This document shows, piece after piece, positions 8,244 to 16,397 of a DNA stretch of 64,000 nt. The notes under the pieces were generated by a model, which made no database searches, had not been told where the DNA came from, and saw nothing but the letters and a program-made list of their open reading frames with translations. The stretch is from Flavobacterium tiangeerense (GTDB lineage: Bacteria > Bacteroidota > Bacteroidia > Flavobacteriales > Flavobacteriaceae). Location: positions 89,390 through 153,389 of the forward strand of contig NZ_VLKO01000011.1 in NCBI RefSeq assembly GCF_007830355.1, written 5' to 3'. The translations under genes were made by a program, and so were the position numbers. The first letter of the stretch is position 1. Each line of letters opens with the position of its first letter.

Positions 8244-8313
8244 TACAAGCAGTTTGAAATACAAAAAAAGACAAACTTTGACATTACTTTTACACCCAGA
8301 AAAACACCTAGCG

Positions 8314-11300
8314 ATGAGTAAAAATGTAATTCATAATTTCAATCTTTCAATACAAAATAGTGCTGATATAAAAAGCGCTGAACATTTAACCAATGTCTTC
8401 ATAAAAGAGTTGGCCAAAGTCTCTAAAGGAATGAGCCAACAAAAAGATATTGTACAAATATGGCAGGAACTACAACTGCACAATACTATTACAAACGATC
8501 TTAATTCCCCAACCGAAGGAGGCGCCATCGATAACACTGCTGCAACAATCGAAAAAACAGCACTATCCACAGGCACTACTCCTTCGGCTAATGGGGATTC
8601 TATCAAAAATAATACTACTAGCTCAACAGTAGCTGTTGGCCAAGTAAAAAATGCAACTTCAAGTCTTCCAGACGGAGGAGGCGTTACTGATACCACTGAT
8701 AAAACGGCAATGCGTTCTCTCACATCAGACAACACTACTCCTCCGATTTCGGAAGTCGAAAACGACACGACAAACAAAGGGATCACTAGTATCGCTCCGC
8801 AACCTTATGCTAATGTAGGCACTCAAGAAAGTGTTCGTTTGCCGCAACACTTAAAAGAAAACAATCTAGGACCTACTATCGATGAGGTGAAAAAAGGGGT
8901 GCAAACCCAATTAAATAACGCCATAAAAAATAACGATACAGAAGCCATAAAGTATTGGTCCGATGTATTAGATAAATTAGAAAAAGGCGCTTCTATTGCT
9001 GATTACAAAAATGATCCACGCTTTAATTTAATGTACAACGAATTGAAACCTCTTGGAGGTGAAATAGCAACCTTTTATTGGGACAACATTCGATTAAAAA
9101 TGATTGCTGCCATAGAATCCAAAATTTTGAATGACCAAATTAGTATTGGGTCTAAAAATTACTGGAACACTATTTTAAAAGAATTAAAAAATGAACAAGT
9201 CAATATTGCCAACCTTTTTGAGCAATACGACGAATTATTTTTATTACTAAGAGAAGTAGAAGGCTTAACCCAATTGCCCAACAGCATAACATTTTTCACC
9301 AAAACTAAAGTATATCCAAATTTGAGTCCAGATAAAATGTATGCCAATTTAGGTGCTCAAAATGTTTATGCTTTCTTAAAGGAATTAAGTGCGAAAGATA
9401 ATATAGGAGCTGGTGTAAACAAAGATGCGGTATTTATTAAAAACACATCGGCTAAAACCTTTATACTAGGCGAAAGTTTAGAATTTGGCTTAAACGAAAT
9501 GTTAGTAAATCAAAAAAAGTTTGCCAAAGAGAACATCAATTGGGTGGTTTACTTGAACAACAAAAAAGAAAAAACTTTTGTAAACGAAGGCCCTAATTTT
9601 AGTTATAATTTTGAAAAATTAGGGAACTATATCATTGAAGCTTATGGAGAAAAAGCAGACGCTATTAAAGATAAAAAACATTCTGCTTATGTTGATATCA
9701 ACATCATAAAACCAGAAATTGAAATTATTGCCCCTACTAATTTTAGTGCTGGCTATGCCCGACCATTTACAGAGGCAAAACAATTTGCAGTAAAACTAAA
9801 AGCAAATAAAGCTGCTAAACCAAAAAATCCTTTACAATTATTTTATCAAATTGAATATAAAGCAAAAGATGAATTTGTTTCTATTTCGGAAGTTAAACCA
9901 TTGTCTGAAAATGGTTTATTTAATATATCGTTACCAAAATTAGGCAATTATACTGTTATTGTTACAAGTAACGGTCAGTATCCGATTAATGGAAAAGTTG
10001 ATTTTAAAGTAAAAGAAAATTATGTTAAAAAAATAAGCATAACTAAAAACTTTAGGAAAGATAACATTTATTTAAAGTTAGAAAAATTACAACAAGTAGA
10101 ATGTAAGGCCACTGAATTTTTATTTAATCCAGCCACTACAGAAGAAATGAATAACGTAAAATGGGTGTTGTATAATGAAAAAGAACTTCAAGCATTTAAC
10201 AAAGAGAATCCTATGCCAAAACAACCTTTTGCAAAAGGAACAAAAGCCACATTTAATTTGCCTTTAACAGAAGGCAAATATTGGGTTGAAGCCTACAGCA
10301 ACACCCGCGAAGGCAAAAAATCAACTTCATCACAAGAAATACAAGTGGTACATCCAACAGTCACTGAAGCCAATTGGACAGATGCCAGCGGCACGCCTAA
10401 AACTACATCTGGTTTTATAGGCGAAATCAACTATGTTAAAGCTACCGTTCCTAATTTTTGCAACGAAGAGGTTAGAATATATTTTCATGTAAAAGCACAC
10501 AAAGACAGTACTTACTGCAAAAACAGATATTTTATAACTACTAAAACTGATAGTGAAGGAAAAATAAATACTGCAGTTAGTTTTTCAAAAGAAATGAAAG
10601 CTAAGTTAGGAATTTCAAATTGGAATGTTAACCTGAAATTTGCACTTGTAGGCATAGTTGATAATCAATTATATGCTTTTAAAGGAATTAGCTATCCCGT
10701 ATCAAATGCAGAGTTAAAAGTAACCACCAAAAAAGAAATTTTAGACTTGTATTTTGAATATGAGGGCAAGCGATTGGTGCCAACAGATAGAGTACCTTAC
10801 AATAGCAAAACACCTACTAAAATAAAAATGGTAGCTCATACTAGAAATATGATAGGCGAAAAAATTAAATTCACTGTCCATGCCTTAAAAGACGATTCTA
10901 TACTTGAAAATTTGAGCGAATCCGCAATTAAAGCAAATGGTATTGCTGAATTAAGCTTTCAAAAAAAGGCACCAGCCCACTTGAAAAAAGACGACACCGA
11001 AACCTATTATGCAGGTGTAGAGGGCTTTTCTACTAAACATTTTAAGGATAAAACGCTGGTGTTTCAGGTAGGTGCGAAGTTTGAGCTTATTGATAAAGAA
11101 ATTGATTTGATAAAATTTTTGATGGACAATGATAAAACTTTATCTAATACATTTAAAAAGAGTTATACTCCAAAAGATGCTGAGGATGCATTATTTCTTT
11201 TATATAAGCATTTTGGAGTGGAAATTTCTAAAGCTGTTGAGATGATATTTAGAAGTGAAACTGGGCATTTTACATCTGATCAATATATACTTTCAGGTAC

Positions 11301-12156
11301 AGGTGGAATGGAGTCCTTTGGCAGACCTCCTTATTATGGTTGGTATGAGACTTTCTTTACTAAATATCCTAAATTTAAACCACTTGGAATAACTTCCTTA
11401 TATGAAGGAGAGGGTATAAGTAAAAAAGGAGGTAACGCTCAAATTAAAAATAGACCTAAAGAGTTTGTTGTTATGCCTTCTGTATTAGCTGCAATGTTAT
11501 TTTTAGTTGATTTTATAATTAGGCATGATGGAAACTGGGCGCGTTGGCATTCTATAAAAAAAGAAAAACAAGAAGCATATAGAAAATCAATGATAGGTGT
11601 TATTCCAAGATTTGTGAGGTCTTTTGATAAAAAAGAAGTTTCAAAGAATAGAATTAATAATGACAAAGGAAAAGTAAAATTACATTTTGAAGGAACAACT
11701 GCCATTGAGAGTTCTTTATCAGAAAAAACAAAAAAGATTATAGTAGAAGTTGGAAAAGCCAGTAAAAATTATAATATTTATATTACCAGTACAGCAAGAT
11801 CTACATATGACCAAGCTAGAATTATGTATGAAAATTGTTCAAAAAACAATGGAGTAAATACACAAAAAAATATATATAAAGATCCAGGCGATAAAGTTAT
11901 TGATGTATATGCAAATGGTATAAAAAATAAATTATCTAAATCTGAAATAATTAAATTAATGGAAAATAAAATTAAAGAGTTGGGACCTTCAACTGTTTCA
12001 AAACATATTGCAGATTATAATTTTATTAATACATTTGACATTTCTTATTCAAAATTGTCAAATAAAGAAAGTTTTTATTCTGAAATTTTAAAAAGAAAAG
12101 AATTAGAAAAAATTATGATTGAAAACAATTGTTATCATTTACAAATTATTCAGTAG
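8314..12156 (+). CDS. Giant modular toxin-like protein with peptidoglycan-targeting C-terminus (1280 aa)
   Basis: The start is taken at 8314 (MSKNVIHNFNLSIQNS); a frame open from 8254 adds 20 residues that look non-native. There is no signal peptide. Residues 60-190 are Thr/Ser/Asn-rich linker. From about 370 to 920 there are several beta-sandwich (Ig-like) segments, e.g. the YWVEAYSNTREGKKS and ETYYAGVEGFSTKHF regions. Residues about 925-1105 resemble a lysozyme-like domain (EMIFRSETGHF, GTGGMESFG). Residues about 1118-1280 look like an M15-type D,D-carboxypeptidase or L-Ala-D-Glu peptidase (STARSTYDQARIMYENC, GDKVIDVY, SKHIADY, FDI). The next gene encodes a lipoprotein, 29 bases on. The architecture suits a contact-dependent or type VI-type antibacterial effector. 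Delivery route is unknown; the domain calls are by eye. Confidence 0.65.
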   Translation: MSKNVIHNFNLSIQNSADIKSAEHLTNVFIKELAKVSKGMSQQKDIVQIWQELQLHNTITNDLNSPTEGGAIDNTAATIEKTALSTGTTPSANGDSIKNNTTSSTVAVGQVKNATSSLPDGGGVTDTTDKTAMRSLTSDNTTPPISEVENDTTNKGITSIAPQPYANVGTQESVRLPQHLKENNLGPTIDEVKKGVQTQLNNAIKNNDTEAIKYWSDVLDKLEKGASIADYKNDPRFNLMYNELKPLGGEIATFYWDNIRLKMIAAIESKILNDQISIGSKNYWNTILKELKNEQVNIANLFEQYDELFLLLREVEGLTQLPNSITFFTKTKVYPNLSPDKMYANLGAQNVYAFLKELSAKDNIGAGVNKDAVFIKNTSAKTFILGESLEFGLNEMLVNQKKFAKENINWVVYLNNKKEKTFVNEGPNFSYNFEKLGNYIIEAYGEKADAIKDKKHSAYVDINIIKPEIEIIAPTNFSAGYARPFTEAKQFAVKLKANKAAKPKNPLQLFYQIEYKAKDEFVSISEVKPLSENGLFNISLPKLGNYTVIVTSNGQYPINGKVDFKVKENYVKKISITKNFRKDNIYLKLEKLQQVECKATEFLFNPATTEEMNNVKWVLYNEKELQAFNKENPMPKQPFAKGTKATFNLPLTEGKYWVEAYSNTREGKKSTSSQEIQVVHPTVTEANWTDASGTPKTTSGFIGEINYVKATVPNFCNEEVRIYFHVKAHKDSTYCKNRYFITTKTDSEGKINTAVSFSKEMKAKLGISNWNVNLKFALVGIVDNQLYAFKGISYPVSNAELKVTTKKEILDLYFEYEGKRLVPTDRVPYNSKTPTKIKMVAHTRNMIGEKIKFTVHALKDDSILENLSESAIKANGIAELSFQKKAPAHLKKDDTETYYAGVEGFSTKHFKDKTLVFQVGAKFELIDKEIDLIKFLMDNDKTLSNTFKKSYTPKDAEDALFLLYKHFGVEISKAVEMIFRSETGHFTSDQYILSGTGGMESFGRPPYYGWYETFFTKYPKFKPLGITSLYEGEGISKKGGNAQIKNRPKEFVVMPSVLAAMLFLVDFIIRHDGNWARWHSIKKEKQEAYRKSMIGVIPRFVRSFDKKEVSKNRINNDKGKVKLHFEGTTAIESSLSEKTKKIIVEVGKASKNYNIYITSTARSTYDQARIMYENCSKNNGVNTQKNIYKDPGDKVIDVYANGIKNKLSKSEIIKLMENKIKELGPSTVSKHIADYNFINTFDISYSKLSNKESFYSEILKRKELEKIMIENNCYHLQIIQ

Positions 12157-12185
12157 ATTTTTTTAATCTGAATCACAAAAGAATT

Positions 12186-12965
12186 ATGAGATATTTTTTA
12201 TTCCAATTTATTATTGTTTTTTTATTTGTTAGTTGTAAAAAAGTTGAGAATTCAACTCAAGATATTAATCCAGCAAATAAAGATGAAATTCTAAATTCCA
12301 AAATAGATACTTTAAAAATATTAGATGAAAATTCAATAATTATTTGGTCACCAAATAAAGAGGAAATAAATGTTTTAAAAACCGAAAAAGGTGAGGATTT
12401 TTATATTATTGCAGACGATGTGAATAGTTATATTGCTAATATATCCGAAGAATTAAAACTAAGAAAAATAAAATATATTGATACAGATGCACACATCATT
12501 TGTTTTAAAAATAAAAATATTTTTTTAGATAAGAGTAATTTTAAAAATAAATGGAACATAGTGTATATATCCAATAATAAAATAAAAGTTGATTCTCCAA
12601 TAGATTTTAACGCAAATAATCTCACTTCGAATTTTTATTCAAATGAATCTAATTATGATGAGAATCGCTGTGTATATTTTGTAGGAAAAATTGTTAAAAA
12701 AGGAAAATGGCAATCAAACTATCCAAATATTAAAGAAGCAGGATATGATTTTTTTATTGATAAAGCAACAAAGAAAGAGATTTTAGTAAAGGTCACTTCA
12801 AAAGATAAAGACGACCCAATAGTTATTTGGTTGCGAATAGATTTAGAAAAGAATTTATTAAAAGATATAACAAAAGATGATGTTGAACCAACTTTTATAG
12901 AAAATATTGATGAAGATTTGTTAGTTGAATTTAAAAGTAGTTGTTTAAAGTATTGTTTGGATTGA
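12186..12965 (+). CDS. Lipoprotein, candidate immunity protein (259 aa)
   Basis: The start at 12186 (MRYFLFQFIIVFLFVSCKK) gives a clean lipoprotein signal with the lipid-anchored Cys at about residue 16; a longer frame from 12129 overlaps the upstream stop and is rejected. The mature protein is Asp/Lys/Asn-rich, with no enzyme motif seen. Lying 29 bases after a protein with a peptidoglycan-cleaving tail, and predicted to sit in the periplasm where such a toxin would act, it is a reasonable immunity candidate. This assignment is inference from position and localisation only. Base composition is even richer in A+T than the neighbours. Confidence 0.5.
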   Translation: MRYFLFQFIIVFLFVSCKKVENSTQDINPANKDEILNSKIDTLKILDENSIIIWSPNKEEINVLKTEKGEDFYIIADDVNSYIANISEELKLRKIKYIDTDAHIICFKNKNIFLDKSNFKNKWNIVYISNNKIKVDSPIDFNANNLTSNFYSNESNYDENRCVYFVGKIVKKGKWQSNYPNIKEAGYDFFIDKATKKEILVKVTSKDKDDPIVIWLRIDLEKNLLKDITKDDVEPTFIENIDEDLLVEFKSSCLKYCLD

Positions 12966-13135
12966 TTTTTTAGTTATCATAAATATTTATTCCTCTTGAG
13001 GAGAATTATTTATTGGGATAAAATTATTACAATCCCTTTATTATAAAATGGGAAGTAATACAACAATAGGAGTGATGTGAGTTTTTTGGGGTAATCAACC
13101 ATACGTGGTTCTTTTTTGAGTTACCCACAAACTAT

Positions 13136-13179
13136 AAAAGGCGTGAAGATTACCAATAGGTGTAATCTTCACGCCTTTT
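13136..13179. terminator. 18-bp perfect hairpin, probable bidirectional terminator
   Basis: AAAAGGCGTGAAGATTAC (13136-13153) pairs perfectly with 13162-13179 across an 8-base loop, and T-runs lie on both sides (ATTTTT after it on the plus strand). It would end both the toxin/lipoprotein transcript and the tRNA-Arg transcript. Confidence 0.8.
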
Positions 13180-13193
13180 ATTTTTCGAGTTTG

Positions 13194-13267
13194 TGACCAC
13201 GGCAGGGTTCGAACCTGCAACCCTCAGAGTCGAAATCTGATATTCTATCCAGTTGAACTACGCAGTC
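13194..13267 (-). tRNA. tRNA-Arg (anticodon TCG)
   Basis: On the minus strand the sequence starts GACTGCG and ends CGTGGTCA, giving a seven-pair acceptor stem with two G-T pairs. The T-arm is GCAGGTTCGAACCTGC. The anticodon stem TCAGA/TCTGA encloses the loop TTTCGAC, so the anticodon is TCG (reads CGA, Arg). CCA is not encoded. It lies beside a disrupted yqeY gene in a rearranged region. Confidence 0.93.
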
Positions 13268-13339
13268 AATAGTTATAAAATTAAATTTTAAAATTCCAAA
13301 CTCAAAAAAAATGGAATTTGGAATTAAAAAAAATTAAAA

Positions 13340-13550
13340 TTAAGACAATAATTTTTTCACAATTGTTGAAATTGTTTTACCGTCTGCTTTTCCAGCTAAT
13401 ACAGCAGATGCCAATCCCATTACTTTACCCATAGCTGCCATTCCTGATGCATCGCTATCAGCAATGATTTTAGCTACCACAGCTTTTACTTCAGCTTCAC
13501 TTAATTGTGCAGGCAAAAATTGTTCGATAACAGCCGCTTGTAACAACTCT
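13340..13550 (-). pseudogene. Beheaded GatB/YqeY-domain protein (C-terminal half only)
   Basis: The frame from AVIEQFLPAQLSEAEVKAVV to KADGKTISTIVKKLLS is the C-terminal half of a YqeY-type protein (tRNA amidotransferase-associated domain, usually about 150 residues). Its N-terminal half is missing: at about 13548 the sequence switches abruptly to a fragment copied from the large toxin-like gene, which supplies the apparent start MISPIKPELL. The remaining 70-odd codons have no lesions, so the event is recent or the fragment is tolerated. Confidence 0.75.
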
Positions 13551-14011
13551 GGTTTTATAGGCGAAATCAACTATGTTAAACCCAGAATCTGCATTAGACT
13601 TCATAGCGAAACTGAATTATTCAATAAAAGCAAGAGCTCACGGACTATTTTTGAAGAAGGAATACTTTTGTATTTTGAATTTAAAAATGGGAGTAAGTTC
13701 TTGGTTTTGAAGAAGAAATTCATTCACTGAACTCCGCTAAAAATATAAAAATGGTGAAGTAATTTAGTTGGAGTAGATTTCTAATGCGGAATCTGGGTTA
13801 AAGCTACTGTTCCTAATTTTTGCAACGAAGAGGTAAGAATATATTTTCATGTAAAAGCACACAAAGACAGTACTTACTACAAAAACAGATATTTTATAAC
13901 TACTAAAACCGATGGTGAAGGAAAAATAAATACAGCAGTTAGTTTTTCAAAAGAAATGAAAGTTAAGTTAGGAATTTCAAATTGGAATGTTAACCTGAAA
14001 TTTGCACTTGT
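13548..14011 (+). pseudogene. Partial copy of the large toxin-like gene, split by a MITE-like insertion
   Basis: Bases 13548-13580 plus 13798-14011 reproduce 10408-10649, the segment from SGFIGEINYVKA to NWNVNLKFALV of the 1280-residue protein, with only a few substitutions. The 217-bp element at 13581-13797 interrupts it. The copy is about 242 bp and lacks start and stop. It is joined to a yqeY fragment on the left and a recombinase fragment on the right. Confidence 0.85.
13581..13797. mobile_element. MITE-like element (217 bp) with 17-bp terminal inverted repeats
   Basis: The ends CCCAGAATCTGCATTAG (13581-13597) and CTAATGCGGAATCTGGG (13781-13797) are inverted repeats matching at 15 of 17 positions. 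TTAAA flanks both sides (13576-13580, 13798-13802), while the undisrupted original at 10436-10440 has it once, which proves a 5-bp target duplication. No transposase is encoded. The parent IS family is not identified. Confidence 0.85.
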
Positions 14012-14455
14012 TAAAAAGTCATCTGTTACAAAAATGGAAGAGAATTTAAAATCTAATAAACTTGTAATAAACCAAAAGAAAATTCTACTAGATAAAACTC
14101 AAGAAAAAATGTTTTCTGTTGAAGATAAATGGATTAAAAATGAGATATCTAAAGACACATATGATAGATGGTATAACACTTATAATACCGAAGTCACATC
14201 TTGCAAAGATTCTATCACTCGTCTAAGCCATGTGGATAAACATGTATTTACAATTTTAAAAAAAAACTTGGATTTACTTGTTGATTTAAAATCATTATAT
14301 AATCGAGCTACTATTACCCAAAAGAGAGAATTTGTAAAAATGGTGTTCGACAGCAACTTATACTATCAGGATGGTATCTATCGAACACCTACAATGATCG
14401 ATTTGTTGTCTCGTAATCACCTGTTAATGAAGGAAAAAGGTTTGCTTTTGTACAA
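14012..14455 (+). pseudogene. C-terminal remnant of a large serine recombinase
   Basis: Past the toxin-gene fragment the frame reads as the C-terminal coiled-coil part of a Bacteroidota serine site-specific recombinase (resolvase/invertase superfamily with zinc-ribbon and coiled-coil tail): EENLKSNKLVINQKKILLDK, KREFVKMVFDSNLYYQDG, TPTMIDLLSRNHLLMKEKG. The N-terminal catalytic Ser domain is absent. The frame then runs into the tmRNA terminator, giving an artificial tail. The open frame from 13956 is a chimera of toxin fragment and recombinase and probably not expressed. Confidence 0.75.
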
Positions 14456-14456
14456 T

Positions 14457-14485
14457 AAAAAAAGGGATGATTTTTCAATCATCCC
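14457..14485 (-). terminator. tmRNA terminator
   Basis: GGGATGAT (14464-14471) pairs with ATCATCCC (14478-14485), and on the minus strand a run of seven T follows (14457-14463). It lies just past the 3' end of ssrA. Confidence 0.9.
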
Positions 14486-14491
14486 ATCCAG

Positions 14492-14885
14492 TGGAGTCGC
14501 CGGGAATCGAACCCGGGTCCAAACAAGCAATTCATACACTTTCTACGCGCTTATTTCCTGATTGAATTTTAGACGCAGTGCTAGGCCAGAAACAGCCACA
14601 CTTTGCTTAGCTACTTTAGTTTCGAAAATTGCCCGTAGCTTACAAAATTCTAGGTTTTAATTTACGATTCCCCTGTTTCGAACGCTAAAAACCAGAGCTT
14701 TCGAGGAGAATCCTGCTTTCCTACCTGGTAGGACGAGGCTAATCTTACTATAATTCGGATTATGCAGCAAGAGCGTAGTTTCCTTCGCCGTGTAAATGTT
14801 TTGAAACCTTTTATTAACGAGAATTGTCCCAGTTCTCGACGTGCTTATGTATCAATTCGACTCGCTGTCAAAACCAGTCGACCCC
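14492..14885 (-). ncRNA. ssrA: tmRNA (ssrA)
   Basis: The minus-strand RNA begins GGGGTCGACTGGTTTTGACA and ends with the tRNA-like GGTTCGATTCCCGGCGACTCCA, whose CGACTCC pairs with the 5' GGGGTCG. CCA is not encoded. The tag reading frame GGC GAA GGA AAC TAC GCT CTT GCT GCA TAA gives the tag end GEGNYALAA, a typical flavobacterial proteolysis tag. With SmpB it rescues stalled ribosomes. tmRNA genes are common integration sites for islands, and a recombinase remnant abuts this one. Confidence 0.97.
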
Positions 14886-14949
14886 TTTTTTAATTAGGTT
14901 GCAAATGTACAACTAATTTCAGCCTTTAAAGCAAAAATCATTCCTAAAT

Positions 14950-16149
14950 TTATTCATCTCCAATCTTAAACGGATAATCCCCAAAAAGAACGGCCAACTT
15001 CCTAACATTATAGGTTTTTCTTGTGAATTTATTAGACAATGCAATAATTGTAACGCCTTCCTCTTTTAATGTTATATAAGATGAGGTATTACCATGCCAC
15101 CAACCATTGTGAAAATAAAAGTTTTGTCCCGTATCCCAGTTGATCATTCTAATCCCAAGACCGTAATTTTTTGTTCCTTTTCTCTCGTTGCTGTATCCCA
15201 CGTAGACTTCTTTTAATAATGAAGGATTTAAAAATTGAGAACTACTTCGGGCACGGTCAAATTTTAATAAATCTCTAGGAGTTGAGTATATGTTTTTATC
15301 GCCATAAACAGCATCTAAATAATCTTTACCTATTTCAACCTTATTTCCTTTATAAGACGTTACTGCTTTATTTTTGTCTTTCTCGTAATCAAAAACATAA
15401 GTGTTTTTCATACCAAGAGGTTCAAATATAATCGCTGCCATAGCATCTTTATATGCTTTCTTGGTTACTTTTTCTATTATTAAAGCAAGAATGGCGTAAT
15501 TAGTATTGCAGTAACTAAACCGTGTATCTGTTTTATTTTCTAATTCGATATTTTTAGTGGCAAGTAAAGTCAGAATATCTTGATTTGTTAAAATATTTTT
15601 TCTGTCCCAAACACTTTTATCTCTATCTGTAAAATAGGCATAGTTACGCATTCCGCTGCGGTGGTTAAGCAGCGTTCTTATAGTTACATCAGGATATGGA
15701 AATTCTGTTAAGAGCGTATTTACCTTTTGGTCTAATGTAATTCTTTTAGCATTCACTAATTTTAAGATAGCAGTTGCCGTAATCACTTTACTCACTGAGG
15801 CTATATGTAATGGAGTGTTAGCATTTATTAATGATTTATCACTAAAGTTGGAAAAACCTTCGTACTTCTCAAAAATGATTTGGCCATTTTTAGCCACCAA
15901 AAAACTTCCATTAGCAGTGTTATTAGGCCAGTTTTTTTTGTAAAATGAATCTATTTGTGCTTTTTTTTGGTTTACATATAGTGCCTCCAGTGGTGGTTCT
16001 TTTTGCAATAAAGGTTTCATTATAGGCAAAGTAGTTTTAGGAAGTTGATCATCTCTAAGTTCTATTTTCTTTTTCTCCTTTTCGCAAGAGCTTAAAATGA
16101 ATAGGAGCAGTATAATATGTAGTATATTTGTTTTTTTTGGAAATTTCAT
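14950..16149 (-). CDS. Serine hydrolase, beta-lactamase/PBP-like lipoprotein (399 aa)
   Basis: The start is set at 16149 (MKFPKKTNILHIILLL), giving a lipoprotein signal with LSSC at residues 19-22. The class C beta-lactamase fold is shown by SVSK (118-121, catalytic Ser and Lys), YCN (about 213-215, the YxN element) and a C-terminal FHNGWWHG in place of the KTG triad. Such proteins act as esterases, D-aminopeptidases or PBP4-type peptidases in the cell envelope; the substrate cannot be read from sequence. It is a single gene, with tmRNA downstream. Confidence 0.85.
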   Translation of the reverse strand: MKFPKKTNILHIILLLFILSSCEKEKKKIELRDDQLPKTTLPIMKPLLQKEPPLEALYVNQKKAQIDSFYKKNWPNNTANGSFLVAKNGQIIFEKYEGFSNFSDKSLINANTPLHIASVSKVITATAILKLVNAKRITLDQKVNTLLTEFPYPDVTIRTLLNHRSGMRNYAYFTDRDKSVWDRKNILTNQDILTLLATKNIELENKTDTRFSYCNTNYAILALIIEKVTKKAYKDAMAAIIFEPLGMKNTYVFDYEKDKNKAVTSYKGNKVEIGKDYLDAVYGDKNIYSTPRDLLKFDRARSSSQFLNPSLLKEVYVGYSNERKGTKNYGLGIRMINWDTGQNFYFHNGWWHGNTSSYITLKEEGVTIIALSNKFTRKTYNVRKLAVLFGDYPFKIGDE

Positions 16150-16336
16150 CAGAAGTGGCTTTAAAGGCAAATATATAGAAATGAAGGCTTTTAAGAAGCA
16201 CTTATTTTAGACCTTAACACAATTTTATAAGCCTTTCGGAGCAGGGATAATCGTTAGTAAATTGTTATTCAACCTATAGTAAAATCTTTGGGCAATCCTT
16301 TTTTTCAAAAAAAAGAGAATTTTAAGATACTTTTGT

Positions 16337-16344
16337 TATATTTG
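16337..16344 (+). promoter_or_regulatory. Possible -7 element TATATTTG
   Basis: Matches the Bacteroidota TAnnTTTG -7 consensus 54 bases before the oxidoreductase start, but no clear TTG is found 19-21 bases upstream. Confidence 0.35.
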
Positions 16345-16397
16345 TAACAAATACATATCATAAAGTTATATAAATTTAATTATAAGTTATTTAAATC

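Larger units (their letters stand above)
7815..8313. other. Divergent intergenic region with repeat and hairpin
   Basis: Separates the minus-strand phage-like module from the plus-strand modular toxin-like gene. It carries the right copy of the flanking repeat (8145-8231) and a perfect 14-bp inverted repeat. A 65-codon frame at 8124-8321 reads through the repeat and is low-complexity, so it is not accepted as a gene. Confidence 0.55.

Noticed and set aside
8124..8321. 65-codon plus-strand frame
   Set aside because: It reads through the repeat and inverted repeat, is low complexity and overlaps the start of the large gene.
13340..13570. 76-codon frame as an intact small protein
   Set aside because: It is the C-terminal half of YqeY with a foreign start supplied by the toxin-gene fragment.
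13956..14561. 201-codon frame as a real gene
   Set aside because: It is a chimera of a toxin-gene fragment, a recombinase tail and antisense tmRNA sequence.
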